This document shows, in pieces, positions 1 to 12,246 of a stretch of 64,000 nt of DNA (position 1 is its first letter; each line of letters opens with the position of its first letter). Source of the stretch: Homalodisca vitripennis. Taxonomy: Eukaryota > Arthropoda > Insecta > Hemiptera > Cicadellidae. A program made the position numbers and the translations under genes. The DNA is taken from assembly GCF_021130785.1 (NCBI RefSeq), contig NC_060211.1, forward strand, positions 27,823,001 through 27,887,000, given 5' to 3'. The notes beneath the pieces were generated by a model that was given only the letters and a program-made list of their open reading frames with translations, was not told the origin of the DNA and did not search any database.

Positions 1-1246
1 TCTAGCTTCATGCCTGGCACACGGGGTGGCACATCTAGCTCGGATCCTCAAAGCTTCCAGGGGTATCCATGGATAGACGGGTTAACGACACCTCTCCATT
101 ATAACAGTCACGGACATCGCGGTGGGACACATGTTTGGAGGAATTCTATCTGTCTATCACACACTAACGAGTTGCAATCGAGAGAACTTCCAAGACGACT
201 CCGGCTCTCTACCAACGGGTGAACAAACGAGCAAAGAGACCCGGGCTTTGTTTACGAGAACATGAGACCGATTATACTAGGTGGTGAGTCATAACGCAGC
301 GAGTTCCAGAGTTGGCACTACCATCGCCAAAGGGTACTGAGAGACGAACGAGACCCATATTGTTGAGCGACCGATCATACCAAGAGGGAAGTTTAGAGTG
401 ACCTACCGGTAGGGCGTCCTAGGGACGCTTTCTTTGGAAGACAGACAGGGACCACGCTGTACCAGCCCACCAATAAGAAAGAAACTGCCGTCTCATCGGA
501 CAACAGAGGCAAAGTTCATCAAACCAGCTTATTGATTTTATTCGTACCAAGAGTATAAATTTCAAAGAAACTACGACTCTTAGTTAATTCTCAGTATGCA
601 CTTGAGCTCACTCTGACTAGCCATTATTGTAAATATTATAGAATGAGTGTCCGTCAGTAAACCATGTGTGTACGGTGTGTACTAGAAGTACCCTTACTGA
701 TGTTCACAGACTGTACGATGGCTCAGGCTGTATGATAGCCCAGACTGTACGATAGCACGCGTGGGTCGTGGGCTCGGAATGTCTATTCACATGGTATTAG
801 AGAATAATTACACCTGCTGAAGAAGTGGTGGACTGGATGGAACACATCAAAGTTCAGTGGAGAGACGGAATGGCTCTGTTTTAAACTCTGTCATTTGTCT
901 CACAACGAGAATACGTAAGACAGAGTAAGACGACATTCTATCTCCAGCACCGAGCCTGGACCGTGTGAGTTGTTACGTATTACTCAACATTACTCATAGA
1001 ATTACATTACTAGCTCGTTGCCCGCGATTTCACACGCACCATTCTACTGAACGAATGAGACGAATGCCTTGGGCGTTCCAAGTATTCCTGAGATAACATA
1101 ATGTCGTTGGAAGATATATCCGTAAGAAGTAAGAATATTAAACATAAATTACAAACCATTAGTTAGTATTAACAGATTATCATATATTTAATAACTCATT
1201 TGTATTGAGACACTAAAATAAATATTGCGTAAGTTATGGATTTGGT
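1..1246. other. Unassigned sequence, more GC-rich than the rest of the window
   Basis: No gene recognised. A 70-codon open frame at 10-222 resembles nothing I know. A short imperfect repeat (ctgtacgatggctcaggctg type) sits near 708-755. Positions 1,010-1,045 read ctagctcgttgcccgcgatt, a degenerate match to the 3' end of the Helitron-like family found elsewhere, on the minus strand. Composition differs from the downstream AT-rich DNA and may reflect an old retroelement. Confidence 0.3.
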
Positions 1247-2215
1247 GTTTCTATTTATAACGCCGTTAACCTGAGTGCCCTCTTAACGCCAGTAATTTCA
1301 ATTGTCAATCTGTAAAGAAGTCTACATCTCCTCATATAAGAGTATCTATTTATAACGCCGTTAACCTGAGTGCCCTCTTAACGCCAGTATTTTCAATTGT
1401 CAATCTGTAAAGAAGTCTACATCTCCTCATATAAGAGTATCTATTTATAACGCCGTTAACCTGAGTGCCCTCTTAACGCCAGTATTTTCAATTGTCAATC
1501 TGTAAAGAAGTCTACATCTCCTCATATAAGAGTATCTATTTATAATGCCGTTAACCTGAGTGCTCTCTTAAACGCCAGTAATTTCAATTGTCAATCTGTA
1601 AAGAAGTCTACATCACCTCATATAAGAGTATCTATTTATAACGCCGTTAACCTGTGTCCTCTTAAGTAAACACCGGTAATTTCAATTGTCAATCTGTAAA
1701 GAAGTCTACATCTCTTCATATAGGAGTTTATATTTATAACGCCTTTAACATGAGTGCCCTCTTAAGTAATCACCAGTAATTTCCATTGTCAATCTGTAAA
1801 GAAGTCTACATCTCTTTATATAGGAGTTTATATGTATAACGCCTTTAACATGAGTGCCCTCTTAAGTAATCACCAGTAATTTACATTGTCAATCTGTAAA
1901 GAAGTCTACATCTCTTCATATAGGAGTTTATATTTATAACGCCTTTAACATGAGTGCCCTCTTAAGTAATCACTAGTAATTTGCATTGTCAATCTGTAAA
2001 GAAGTCTACATCTCCTCATATAAGAGTATCTATTTATAATGCCGGTTAACCTGAGTGCTCTCTTAACGCCAATAATTTCAATTGTCAATCTGTAAATAAG
2101 TCTACATCTCATATAAGAATCATCACTATTTATAACGCCGTTTACCTGTCCTCTTAAGTAAACACCGGTAACTTCAATTGTCAATTTGTAAAGAAGTCTA
2201 CATCTCCTCATTCTC
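1247..2215. repeat. 95-bp tandem repeat array (~10 copies)
   Basis: The unit contains ctatttataacgccgttaac, then tgccctcttaacgcc, then caatctgtaaagaagtctac, repeating every 95-96 bp (starts near 1,261, 1,356, 1,451, 1,546, 1,642). The first copies are nearly identical. Later ones (1,700-2,000) form a variant with atttataacgcctttaacat. An open frame on the minus strand (1,945-2,334) only reads through this array. Confidence 0.9.
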
Positions 2216-2749
2216 AGTATTGGGCTAGATTGATCTGCTAGCTTTTCCGGTTTAAGAGCACTAATTAGCCGTGAAGCTCTTATTCCTTGTGGAGGGTAGT
2301 TGAAGCTATTCGAAAAATCATAATAATAATACACACAATTTGTTTTTGCATTGAAGCGTTTATATTACAAAACTGTTTTTAGTTCACACAGCATATTTAA
2401 AAAACAGTTACAAGCTACCCCGGTTCTAATTTATAACAGTTTAGCGCACACGGCATGATTACAAATTATAGTAAAATATAATATTTTGTACCGCTCCTGT
2501 GAAGGTATAGATGAGGCCTAGCCCCGGATACCGACACCAGGATACTAGTATACTCCATTCTTCGTATATCAACTTATCTGGATACTATCTAGTCCGACAC
2601 GTCCAAATTCGAGAAAGTTATGGAAAAGGGAAAATCTGAACATCCAGAAAGTGAAGGATGTTCTGGAATGCTCGTAGTCTCGGAATGGTCAGGAAGTGAT
2701 CTTTTAAATTTGTGGAATTATGCATAACATTTCCAATGTATTCTTTACA
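2216..2749. other. No feature recognised
   Basis: Unique-looking AT-rich sequence between the 95-bp array and the Helitron-like element. I see no coding exon and no repeat. Confidence 0.4.
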
Positions 2750-3247
2750 TCTTATATATATAAAAATCTTGAGTCACGATGTATGTTGCCAATAAACTCC
2801 AAAACGACTGAACCAATTTCAATCAAATTTCACATGTATCCGTAATTTAGTCTAACTTAGAAGATAGGATAGTTATTATCTGAATTATTCGCTTATGTCG
2901 TGAATATAAACGAATAAAATGAAGAAAAGTTTTCAAAGCGCCTGCACATTATAACCTGCAATTACGAGATAGATACGTATATTAAACAGTGAAACACTAT
3001 TTGAAGGCGCTAAGTTATGATGTATAATTGTCTAAACTAAATTTTTGGTTGAACTTAAAGGTTGAGTGGTAGACCACTTTGTAATAAAATACATTATGCA
3101 TGTACAATACATTTTTTACATATTTTCTTGATCGTGACATCAAGGTAAAATCTACATCGGGGTTGGAAATATAATTTACTTCAACCAGAAATGCTCATAC
3201 GCGGGCAAAACTTACGAAAAGCGTGCGAAGCCGCGGGAAACAGCTAG
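2750..3247 (+). mobile_element. Non-autonomous Helitron-like element
   Basis: It starts TCTTATATATATAAAAATC and ends CTAG, inserted between A (2,749) and T (3,248), as Helitrons do. About 9 nt before CTAG lies a hairpin (GCG-T-GC, loop GAA, GCCGC), the expected 3' terminator. The ORF-less body contains the ...ctccaaaacgactgaaccaa segment common to arthropod elements of this type. Related ends lie on the minus strand at 27.5-29.0 kb. Confidence 0.65.
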
Positions 3248-3249
3248 TT

Positions 3250-4819
3250 TATTAATATATTTGTATGTGTCAGTTGAAAAAATTCAGTGCGTAGAATAAG
3301 TAAACGTCATCCAGTGACCTGTACGGAGTATCCGTATTCCGGTTTAAGCAATATGTTGTAAGCAACAATCTAAATCGAATCTTATCAGCATTACAAGGGC
3401 CGCACTCAGAATTGAATTTAACTCCGTATTTTACAAACGCTATCCATGTCCCGCTTTGTAAAAAGACTACATTGTTTTTGTACAAAGCTGTATATTAGTG
3501 TGACGTTGATAAATTAACAGCGCCTGTATTGTATTGGTATGGCGGAACTGCGTCCTGAGTTCTGATGCAACCTAATGTTGGTTTTTGGCATTTGATCAGC
3601 AGAAAGTAGGTCGTTTATGAAACATCATAACTTTCTTGGCAGTGATATGTTTGGACATTGTGTAGTTGTGAATTTAGATGTGTTAAGTGTTGTTATTAAT
3701 TGTACACTTACAGTTGGTAGAAAGTATTCTCATCTTTTGTGTGATGAGAGCACATAAAACAATACAATTATCTTCCATGCAATTAAGATATTTTAGTATT
3801 TTTTTATTTTATTTCCTTTAACCTGGGTGGATATTATTTACTGTTTGTAAACTAACGTTTGTGAAACCAGTTAGTTTAATAAAACCTGGAAGTTAAAATT
3901 TTATGGAGGGGAAGCTTATTTTTTAAGGGGTACAACCTCTTCTCTTTAAAACAAAATTGCCATAAAAATGCAAGTATCACATACTCGCGGCTTCGCTCTC
4001 AGTACATATGCAACATTCCGTGTATTTTATTGCATAGCTCCCAAGATTTCAGCAACACTTGAACTATTTTGTACCAATTTAGAGGAAGTCGAAATTCATA
4101 GGTTTCTTAGCGAAAGTACTTATGGTGTAAATACAATGGGGTTCTATGGTATGTTTTACCATTTTTTTTAGTGTGCATGATAAAGAAGACCAGAGATTAA
4201 CAAAATTGTGAAGCAAAAAGTAACAACAATAATACATTATGACAGTTGTCATCCACATGTAACGATGATACATTACATAATAAAGTACACGTTGTTGCAT
4301 CCCAATCCATGTTTGCTTATTGTTATATGACACTATTTCCTCGGTCCAGTCCAGGAATTATATCAGTATTTATATACCTAAGCAGTATCGCAAACCTCAT
4401 TAGTAACAAATGGATGCGATGTCCATTCGACGATTTTCTGTTATAAAAAAAAACTGCATTTAGTGTTTCGTGTATTGCTTTGTGATTCCACCTGCTATAA
4501 TCAAAAACTGTTGCGCTCGCTTGTTTCCTGGAATTGTAATCACGGAGCGAATGGTTTGTTGAATCATGCTAATGCACAGTCCTTCTGTTTTTTGTTCCTT
4601 CAGCTACTGTAAATATGTTGTCCCGCCAAGTCTAAGGAAACCAAATTCAACATCTGACATGTATACATAACTTCACAAAGTAAAAAATATTTTACTTTAT
4701 TTAGTTCATAAAGTAAAATATAAATTGACTGGTTTGTCTTGTTTCCACGATTTTGAAATAAGATTTTTTACTTTTGTTATGTTTTCAGTACATTAATGTA
4801 AACAAATTGAAAATATGGC
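3250..4819. other. No gene recognised
   Basis: AT-rich sequence with only short chance frames (e.g. 3,968-4,171) that show no domain or coding bias. Confidence 0.4.
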
Positions 4820-5892
4820 TTAACCCTCCAACTGTCGGTCGGCGATTTTTGCGCCGACTCGGTCGTTTCTGTAGTGTCACCGGTGATATTTTCGCCGACC
4901 CGACATGTACTGGCTTTGTAGGTTTTATAAATCCAAATGCCGTTCAAAGACACATAAATGATATATCATTGCAAAGCTAATGAAATAGGCAATCGTTCTG
5001 TATACCTTTGAATTCCTTATTGTCTGTTTCCAGACAGTATCGATACAACCAATTGACGTGATGATTTCTCGCGGTTGAAATACGTCGAGTGTTCGCGAGA
5101 TTGTGAACGAGCGGTGTTGTTGTTTCTCGTGGCGATATTTGGTATGTTTTATTGCGCTAGTATTGTTGTTTTACTGTGTTAGAGTAACAATGGGTGAGCC
5201 TTGTCGGTCAAGTGACATTAGGGAAATTCTTGCGGACCAAAATCTTAGTGAATTGACCGAAACGGAAAACGAAGATAACGACGCTGGATTACTTCGTGAG
5301 ACTTTTCATGGTTCTTTTGAGTCTTTGGCTTCAAATAATGATGACATTGATTTTAATTTGGTTGATTTGAACGAATTAACTGATTTTTCATCAGGTTCAG
5401 ATGATGATTACATTCCAGATTTGTCCGAACTTGAACCAAGTGAAAGGGATAAAGTTTTACCCGGACGAAGTTTTTCTTATTTTGTCGTTGCTAGGTAACC
5501 GCTTGCATAATAAGAGCATAGTAATTCCTTTTTTTAGTATATCATTATAAAGTTATATATTTTTGTATTCACAATGAAATTACAGATTTTATAGCAATCT
5601 CATTTTTTTTAGAAAGATATAAATTAAATTATGTTATATACACTGAAAGTAAAAAAATTAAATGAAAAAAAAAACTTAAAAAGTTTTGACCTTTTTTAAA
5701 AAATAAAAAAACATTTTTTTGATTTTAAAATATATTAAAAATTGTTCTACAGATCTTTACAAACAAAATGATATATTTAACAACATATTTACCATAATTA
5801 TTGAATTTTTTATGAATTTTTATAAATGCCCCTGCTAAACCACCAAATATAGGCGACACTGTGGAAAATATGATAGACAGTTGGAGGGTTAA
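4820..5892 (+). mobile_element. piggyBac-like element (TTAA-flanked), internally deleted
   Basis: It is bounded by TTAA at 4,820-4,823 and 5,889-5,892. The terminal inverted repeats CCCTCCAACTGTC / GACAGTTGGAGGG match over 13 bp. It carries the N-terminal part of a transposase frame, then AT-rich filler, and lacks the catalytic DDD domain. Confidence 0.85.
5190..5498 (+). pseudogene. piggyBac transposase N-terminal remnant
   Basis: The frame starts ATGGGTGAGCC and encodes an acidic N-terminal region (SSDIREILADQNL; SGSDDDYIPDLSELEPSERD). Acidic D/E/S-rich starts like this are usual before the DDE_Tnp_1_7 domain of piggyBac transposases. The frame stops after 102 codons with no catalytic domain. 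The upstream in-frame extension from 5,103 is hydrophobic and probably not translated. Confidence 0.6.
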
Positions 5893-6642
5893 AACAATTA
5901 AAATACATATGGTTGTGCTGCCACAAAACAATGTTTAGACAAAACATTTGATCACATTTCCCATGCTCTTTCAATATATTTACTTTAGAGAGACCAGGAG
6001 GGCGTAGCCCGGAGGGATTTTCGAAATAAAATAGGCCTATATTCATTCCAGGGACCATATGAATGTCCATGTAACATTTGAGTACTATCAGTTCAGTAGT
6101 GTACGCGTAAAAGAAAAACAAAGGTACTTTGGCATTTACAATATTATTAGGATTGATATTGATGTGTGATCGTTTCACTATCATTACTATCACAAACAGT
6201 GAACATACAATGTTCTGTACTCAATGGCCAAGACGTTCATTGAGGTAGAGTGGTAGTTTGGACTGTTTAGTCCTAATCCACCTCGGTAAATAAAAATCGT
6301 TTCATTTTCATTTCAAGTTGAGTTGTGACATTCAATATTCGGTGATTGAATTTAGTTGTCCTAATATTAGTTATTCAAAAAAAGTACTTAATACCATAAC
6401 ACATCAATCATGCAAAGGCTACAGATTAGGAAAATGGAGAAACGAAGTTTCGTGTAGAATTCGATTGATGTAAGCCACAGTCGATTAGTTATAATTGAGG
6501 CCAAACTAGGCACTCAAACAGGATCTCACACTTGAGCAACTACCGCAGTTTCCAGTTAGTGAGATAGTTTCTCGTTTTTTGTAGACCACACAAAGTTTTT
6601 GTTTGAAGTTTATTTTTGACGATGTGTGAAGGAAACAGGATT
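5893..6642. other. Repeat-like intergenic DNA without a gene
   Basis: Positions 5,985-6,080 (gccggagggattttcgaaat type) resemble a degenerate dispersed arthropod repeat, and 6,240-6,320 resembles a retroelement tail. Neither is assigned firmly. Confidence 0.3.
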
Positions 6643-6890
6643 TTCCGGACATTTTGTCATCGTTCAGTGAAACAAAAAATCAGTAACACTACGTTTCGAG
6701 ATCTCCAATCTGATCTCTTCTTCAGGTAAATAACTAATCTAACACATAATTGGTTTATTTTAACCTAGTTTGTAATTATGTGTTAGGTTAGTTATTTACC
6801 TGAAGAAGAGATCAGATTGGAGATCTCGAAACGTAGTGTTACTGATGTTTTTGTTTTGTTTCACTGAACGATGGCAAATGTCCGGAAAAA
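6643..6890. repeat. Long palindrome, ~110-bp arms with ~20-bp spacer
   Basis: Arm 1 (about 6,643-6,751) and arm 2 (about 6,772-6,890) are near-perfect inverted repeats that include tacgtttcgagatctccaat and its complement. A few small indels (one or two bases) separate the arms. The arm sequence includes ctgaagaagagatcag and gatctcgaaacg. Confidence 0.9.
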
Positions 6891-7300
6891 GCCTAACAAA
6901 GTCCTTCTGTTGGTTGTGAGAACGTGGCGTGCGTTAGTCATTAACTCCGGTGAGATAAATAGCACCACCGAAGTATCTAAAGTTTGTCCACCAAAGTGTG
7001 AAAATTTTAATGAGGTGTTAAAATGTATGCTAATTACACACTCGGTAAGACGGTGTGACAGTCTTGTTATATACGTACCGGTGTATGTGGTGAGGTGGGC
7101 TAGCAACACACAGAGCAGATGTGAGAGGTTCATGACACAACACACGGCATCCCATCTAGCACTAGACTGAGGGGAGCGGAGCCCAAGTCCAGGTCTCCAG
7201 TCCCACTACCTTCGCCGCCGCTGTGAGCCCCTCCACCCGCGGTCGCTGTGGGCTTCTACAAGTCTCATCCTTGTCACCTGTCAGTGATTGGTTTCAGGTT
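6891..7300. other. Moderately GC-rich unassigned sequence
   Basis: A 99-codon frame (6,871-7,170) starts inside the palindrome arm and shows no recognised domain, and the opposite strand is open too. Positions 7,170-7,260 are GC-rich. It may belong to an unidentified mobile element. Confidence 0.3.
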
Positions 7301-8170
7301 GAAAACGTGCCAATTGGAGTAGAACTTGTTCTGTGTTTGTCTTATTGTTTGTATGATTTTGAATTATTGCCATCGCAGTGTAAATTAAGTCCTGATACCC
7401 CTGGATATATTCCAAACTGATTCAGATATCAATTTGCAACCTCCACCATAATAATTCAAATACAAATTTTCCCCCTTTCAAAAGGGGAGTACGTGGGAGG
7501 ATCACTTTTTCAAATTGCAACCCCTATCTTGTGGCATATAATTTTAATGGTCTATTTATTAGTAACTCAATTACATGAATAATACATCTCTACGACGTTC
7601 CTAGCAAAGGTTATGGGCAAATAACCCTTACGTCTCAGGTTGTAAATGCCAGTTGAAGTAGAACTTGTTCTTTGTTTGTTTCTTTCAGATTGTGAATTAT
7701 AGCCAGCGCATTAAACGTTATACAGGGTTTAAATTAAGTCCGGGTACCTCTGGATATATTCCAAACGGATTCAGATATCGATTTACAACCTTGACCATTA
7801 TTATTAAAATACAAAAATCTCCCCCTTTTTTAAAAGGAGGGTACGGGGAGATAGCTTTAAATTTTCAAATTGCAATCCCTACCTTACGACATATTCATTT
7901 TTTATGGTAAATTTATTTTAAACACAATGGCACGAATAAAACATCTCTACGACGTTCCTAGCAAAAGTTATGGGCAAATAACCCCTTACATATCATGATG
8001 TAAATTAAGTCCTGATAAGTTACAAGTAGATATATTCCAGACGAAGTGGTATATCGATTTACAACCTTCACCATACTTATTAAAATACTTTTTTGGATTT
8101 CTTGAGTGCACAAAAAAGCTCCACCTCCCTTTTCAACGGGGGGTTACTTTAAATTTTCAAATAACAACAA
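7301..8170. repeat. Three tandem copies of a ~340-bp block
   Basis: Copies begin near 7,307, 7,650 and 7,990 (third truncated). Each has gaacttgttctntgtttg, ggatatattccaaacngatt, a C-rich hairpin (cccccttt..aaagggg) and catctctacgacgttcctag. They have diverged and are not coding. Confidence 0.8.
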
Positions 8171-9045
8171 AGTTTTGATGAATCGAAAGCTTCACGGGCA
8201 TTTTCAATGAAAGTTTTTCTATTAGTACTGACTGAAGAATTAAGACGGCAAATGCTGCCGTCCTGTGCTGTTGTACTCGCAAGTTGTCCCTGCCTTCTCG
8301 TTCCATACTGGTGGATGTCTCGGCCCTGTATGAAAGTACACTTGGTCCAGCAGTACGTAACCATCTCCAGCACAAAGAGGCAGGGTAAAGTAAGCAGTTT
8401 TAGTTCGCTGAACGCATCCCTTCACGACTCTCTAAAATTTACTTTCAGCATAACGCGAATTGCCTTTTTCATATTCTGAAAACCCTTTCCAGTCTGTATT
8501 TAGCACAACCTTTTACCTTCCCCATTAACTCACACCATGTGACAAGTGTGAGTAAACCAGGGAATTGTGATTAAACCAGGGAATTTCAAGATAAAAGAAC
8601 GTTGAGATTGATGTCTAAACGAATGTACTCCGAGATGAAATAGTGCGCCTTGGAGCGTTTGACGCCTCTTCATTGCATTACTTGCAACATTCACTTGCAT
8701 CTCTCTACGATCAGCAATCTCACAAGGAGGGCAAGGCCAACCCGCGTTCTCTGGAGTCTTTTAGAGTAACCCTGAATATGTGTAATTATAATGTTCCACG
8801 TTTATTTGTTTGTTTGTTATTGCGTTTTCCAAGTTCTTTGTTGATTGGCTGATCGTTCAGCGAAGCCTCTCCTGTCAGTTTCTGATGACGAGATCCGATT
8901 ACTCTCTGTCTGTACGCACGATAATTGGCGAATGACAACTCTCTAGTTGAAATTTAGGATGAAACTCTGCTTATGCAACCTCTGATATTGAAAATTATAG
9001 GCTGTACAACTGTCTATTGTTAGTCTCGACATACGTATGTCGGTA
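8171..9045. other. No gene recognised
   Basis: Overlapping open frames on both strands at 8,149-8,479 cancel one another as evidence. No splice-bounded exon or domain is visible. Confidence 0.3.
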
Positions 9046-9790
9046 GTTTGGGTACTAAACCTTATTGTGGTGTTGAAACTAATCTAGAATTGGTGAGTCA
9101 GCTAGGCAGTGGCAGTAGGGTACAGGAGAGGGCATTGGACAGGGTTCGGCTAGTTCAGGTACTAAGCATTATCCTGGTGTTGAAACTTATCGAGAATAGG
9201 TGAGTCAGCTAAGGCAGTGACAGTAGGGTACGGGAGAGGGCAATGGAAAGGGTTCGGCTAGTTCAGGTACTAAGCATTATCGTGGTGTTGAAACTTATCG
9301 AGAATTGGTGAGTCAGCTAAGCAGTGACAGTAGGGTACAGGAGATGGCATTGGACAGGGTTCGGCTAGTCCAGGTACTAAGCATTATCCTGGTGTTGAAA
9401 CTTATCGAGAATAGGTGAGTCAGCTAAGGCAGTGACAGTAGGGTTATGGGAGAGGGCATTGGAAAGGGTTCGGCTAGTTCAGGTACTAAGCATTATCGTG
9501 GTGTTGAAACTTATCGAGAATTGGTGAGTCAGCTAAGGCAGTGACAGTAGGGTACGGGAGAGGGCAATGGAAAGGGTTCGGCTAGTTCAGGTACTAAGCA
9601 TTATCCTGGGTGTTGAAACTTATCGAGAATAGGTGAGTCAGCTAAGGCAGTGACAGTAGGGTACGGGAGAGGGCAATGGACAGGGTTCGGCTAGTTCAGG
9701 TACTAAGCATTATCCTGGTGTTGAAACTTATCGAGAATAGGTGAGTCAGCTAAGGCAGTGACAGTAGGGTACAGGAGAGGGCATTGGACG
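9046..9790. repeat. 107-bp tandem repeat array (~7 copies)
   Basis: The unit contains ggtactaagcattatcctgg, gtgttgaaacttatcgagaa, taggtgagtcagctaaggca and gggttcggctagttca. Units start near 9,051, 9,158, 9,266, 9,373, 9,481, 9,588 and 9,697. Each carries an ag/gtgagt that resembles a splice donor. Confidence 0.9.
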
Positions 9791-10003
9791 GGTGTCAGCG
9801 GAAACCCCGACAGTGGCGGTACGCGGCGCGCTGCTCTCCTTGATACAACTGGGTCAAGACTTGGCCACTTCTGTCACGGCTCTTCCACTTCTTGCCAGTT
9901 CATTGTGTGAGGCCACTGGCTTCGACGCCGATTCCACAAATTATCATGGCAGCCTATCGCGTGACATTGTTATCTGGCATATTCTTTACATCGACATTTT
10001 GAT
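9791..10003 (+). other. Candidate exon or retroelement fragment, GC-rich open frame
   Basis: The frame encodes VAVRGALLSLIQLGQDLATS and FDADSTNYHGSLSRDI, with GC well above its neighbours. It directly follows the 107-bp array. No RING, B-box or other motif is visible. It could be an upstream exon of the Tudor gene or unrelated. Confidence 0.2.
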
Positions 10004-11974
10004 TTGATGTTCAGTGTCGTTAAACAACCGATTACGTAAATCAGTAATAAGCGAATACTTACAGATACTGGGGTGATTTCTTAAAAAAGGAATATTAGTG
10101 AATTATTTCCTTATCGTTGTTATTTTCTTACATAATCTAAAATCCATTAAACTCGTCTTGTTAAATGTTAAAACTGTTTTGAATATCAGTAGTCTTTTCA
10201 AAAGTTTTATTTTGTTTGGGATATGAGAGAAATACTTTCTTTCAGTAATATGGGTAACTACTACAAGTGCAACATGACTGTGTGGTGGGCTTGGAGGAAG
10301 AGTTGTCACTTAGGCCATGTTTTCAAACTTCAATACACCCGGCTCCCTTTAGGTTTGCACTACTTTCTAAAGCGCCCTACCCCCTTTTGCCCCCCCCCCA
10401 TCTTCTCTTACCTAACCTCCTATCACTACCCTTAAACCTCAGCCATCTTAATGGAGTTTATGAAGAAAAACAATACAGTATTGTTACTTTTTAATCTACC
10501 TAATAATTAATTCACATTAGTAACATATTTGTCTGTATGGATATTATTAGCCACCATAAAAATATAAAGTAAATATAAATGTTTTAAATAAATGTACTAT
10601 TCACAGTTACTATAAAAAGAAACTATTACTATTTTACTGTAGTAACAAGTAAATAAATAGAAGCAAGTAAACAAACTTCAAAGGTTTTACATTTTAAATA
10701 TCGTTTAAATAATTCAATAATTGATTCATACAAATTACAGTTTAGCTAGTTAGATTGTATCTAATAAAATTCTTCGCATTTCATAATGTTTGCTTAAAGT
10801 TTCACAAAGGCAACCCGGCCTATAGTAAAAGTCTAGTCTGAAGGACGAGTTTGTTTTCCTTTATTTAATATATAAAAATCTGGATTTTTGTTCAAAATTT
10901 TAATGCAAATTTTTCCTTTTTTTTAAATGGTCTGTAATTTGTTTTGATTGGTGACTGCCACAGCGGAGAAGGCCCGCTTCACATTAGTAGGAAGTGGTAT
11001 TTTGCGGATTTTGTGTTTCAACGTTAATCGAAAACAAGGTGTTCGTTTTGAATCCAGTTTTAACGAATCATCTGTTTGAATATCAGTCAGTTAGTTGGAA
11101 AGATACAGCAAAAACATGTCATCAGCCTCATTTTCCTCAGTCAAACAATTTTCTTCAATCAACTGTTTCAAGGCGAGAAATCTTGTGTCATCACGTTTAG
11201 CCAAGATAGCCTTCCACAGATTGTGTAGTTTTTAAAACCCTCCACCTTGTCCGGCAGGTTTAAAATATTTGTGTTAATTATGTTCAACTTTTCAAACAAA
11301 TCAGTAACGATCCTCGACAGAAAGTCCTTATCAATCCTTGTTGGCACTGATATGGTTTTTATCCTTCAGGTAAATATATATTTCATCATGTGTCAGCTCA
11401 AACATCCTAGAAAGGGAATTGTAAAGAGACAACCAATAAGAACTACTCTAGAATAACACACGCAAGTGATCATATCCCATGTCTTTGCGTATTTTTTCCA
11501 AAGGTTTTGTCTTTTTGGAATGTTTTTAATGTAGTTGATTTCACCGATCACGATCTTAAGTATATAGTACAGGTCCTTCATGAGTCAATGCTTTTCTACT
11601 GATCATTCCATGGGACGAAATCGCTCTGGTCGCTTTTGTCCGAACCAGAGCTTGAAACCCCTTTATCAGTGTGCGATACAACTGCACTATCAGTACATAT
11701 TTCAACACATTATTGCTAAAAAATGTTATGCAGACTCATAAAGTTATCTCAAATATTAAACAGATCTTGTCTTTTAGTAGATCTCTTTATTTGTTTACAG
11801 AATACAATATCTTCAACATAGGTGTTGTTGTTAATAGATCTAATATAGCATATCAAATTGGTATCTTTGTTTGCCTACCCCAACTGCAGTACAAACTCCT
11901 TATCTTTTAGAATAGAGGTAAAGCAGTTGATTGCTCGTACTCTCTGTCACGGTCTATCCTAAGACTGATTGTAC
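10004..11974. other. AT-rich sequence without recognised gene
   Basis: Only short chance frames occur. A C-run lies near 10,380-10,402. No cysteine-rich RING or B-box exon was seen here. Confidence 0.4.
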
Positions 11975-12240
11975 GAGATTTCCAACCATGATGCACACTT
12001 TGAGAAGCATTGGCTTAGGCCAGCTAGATTAGTAGCTGCAGCTGCGAGATATTGCATTGCAGCTCGTGTGAATAACAGACCTTATGATGGGTGCCTTAAT
12101 GTTATAGAAGTTATGAAGTAATTGACTACAAGTGGAGCATGTCTACTGGTGAGCTTGGAGAGAGCCAGGTGGATTGCTTCAACTACAAGAGGCTCAACTA
12201 TATCGTGTGGACAAAAGGACTCATGATGTACGCTTAATTG
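11975..12240 (+). pseudogene. Degenerate upstream copies of exon 1
   Basis: 12,095-12,225 aligns with 12,234-12,350: cttaatgttatagaagttat matches cttaattgttacagaagctg, and gagcttggagagagccaggt matches gaacctggagagacaggtgg. A weaker third copy lies at about 11,975-12,085. Both have in-frame stops. Confidence 0.6.
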
Positions 12241-12246
12241 TTACAG

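Noticed and set aside
1247..2215. CRISPR array
   Set aside because: Period 95 bp with no repeat/spacer alternation, and the context is clearly eukaryotic.
1945..2334. 129-codon minus-strand frame
   Set aside because: It lies almost wholly in the 95-bp array and its peptide is just the translated repeat.
6871..7170. 99-codon plus frame and overlapping 94-codon minus frame
   Set aside because: They begin inside the palindrome arm, are open on both strands, and have no recognisable domain.
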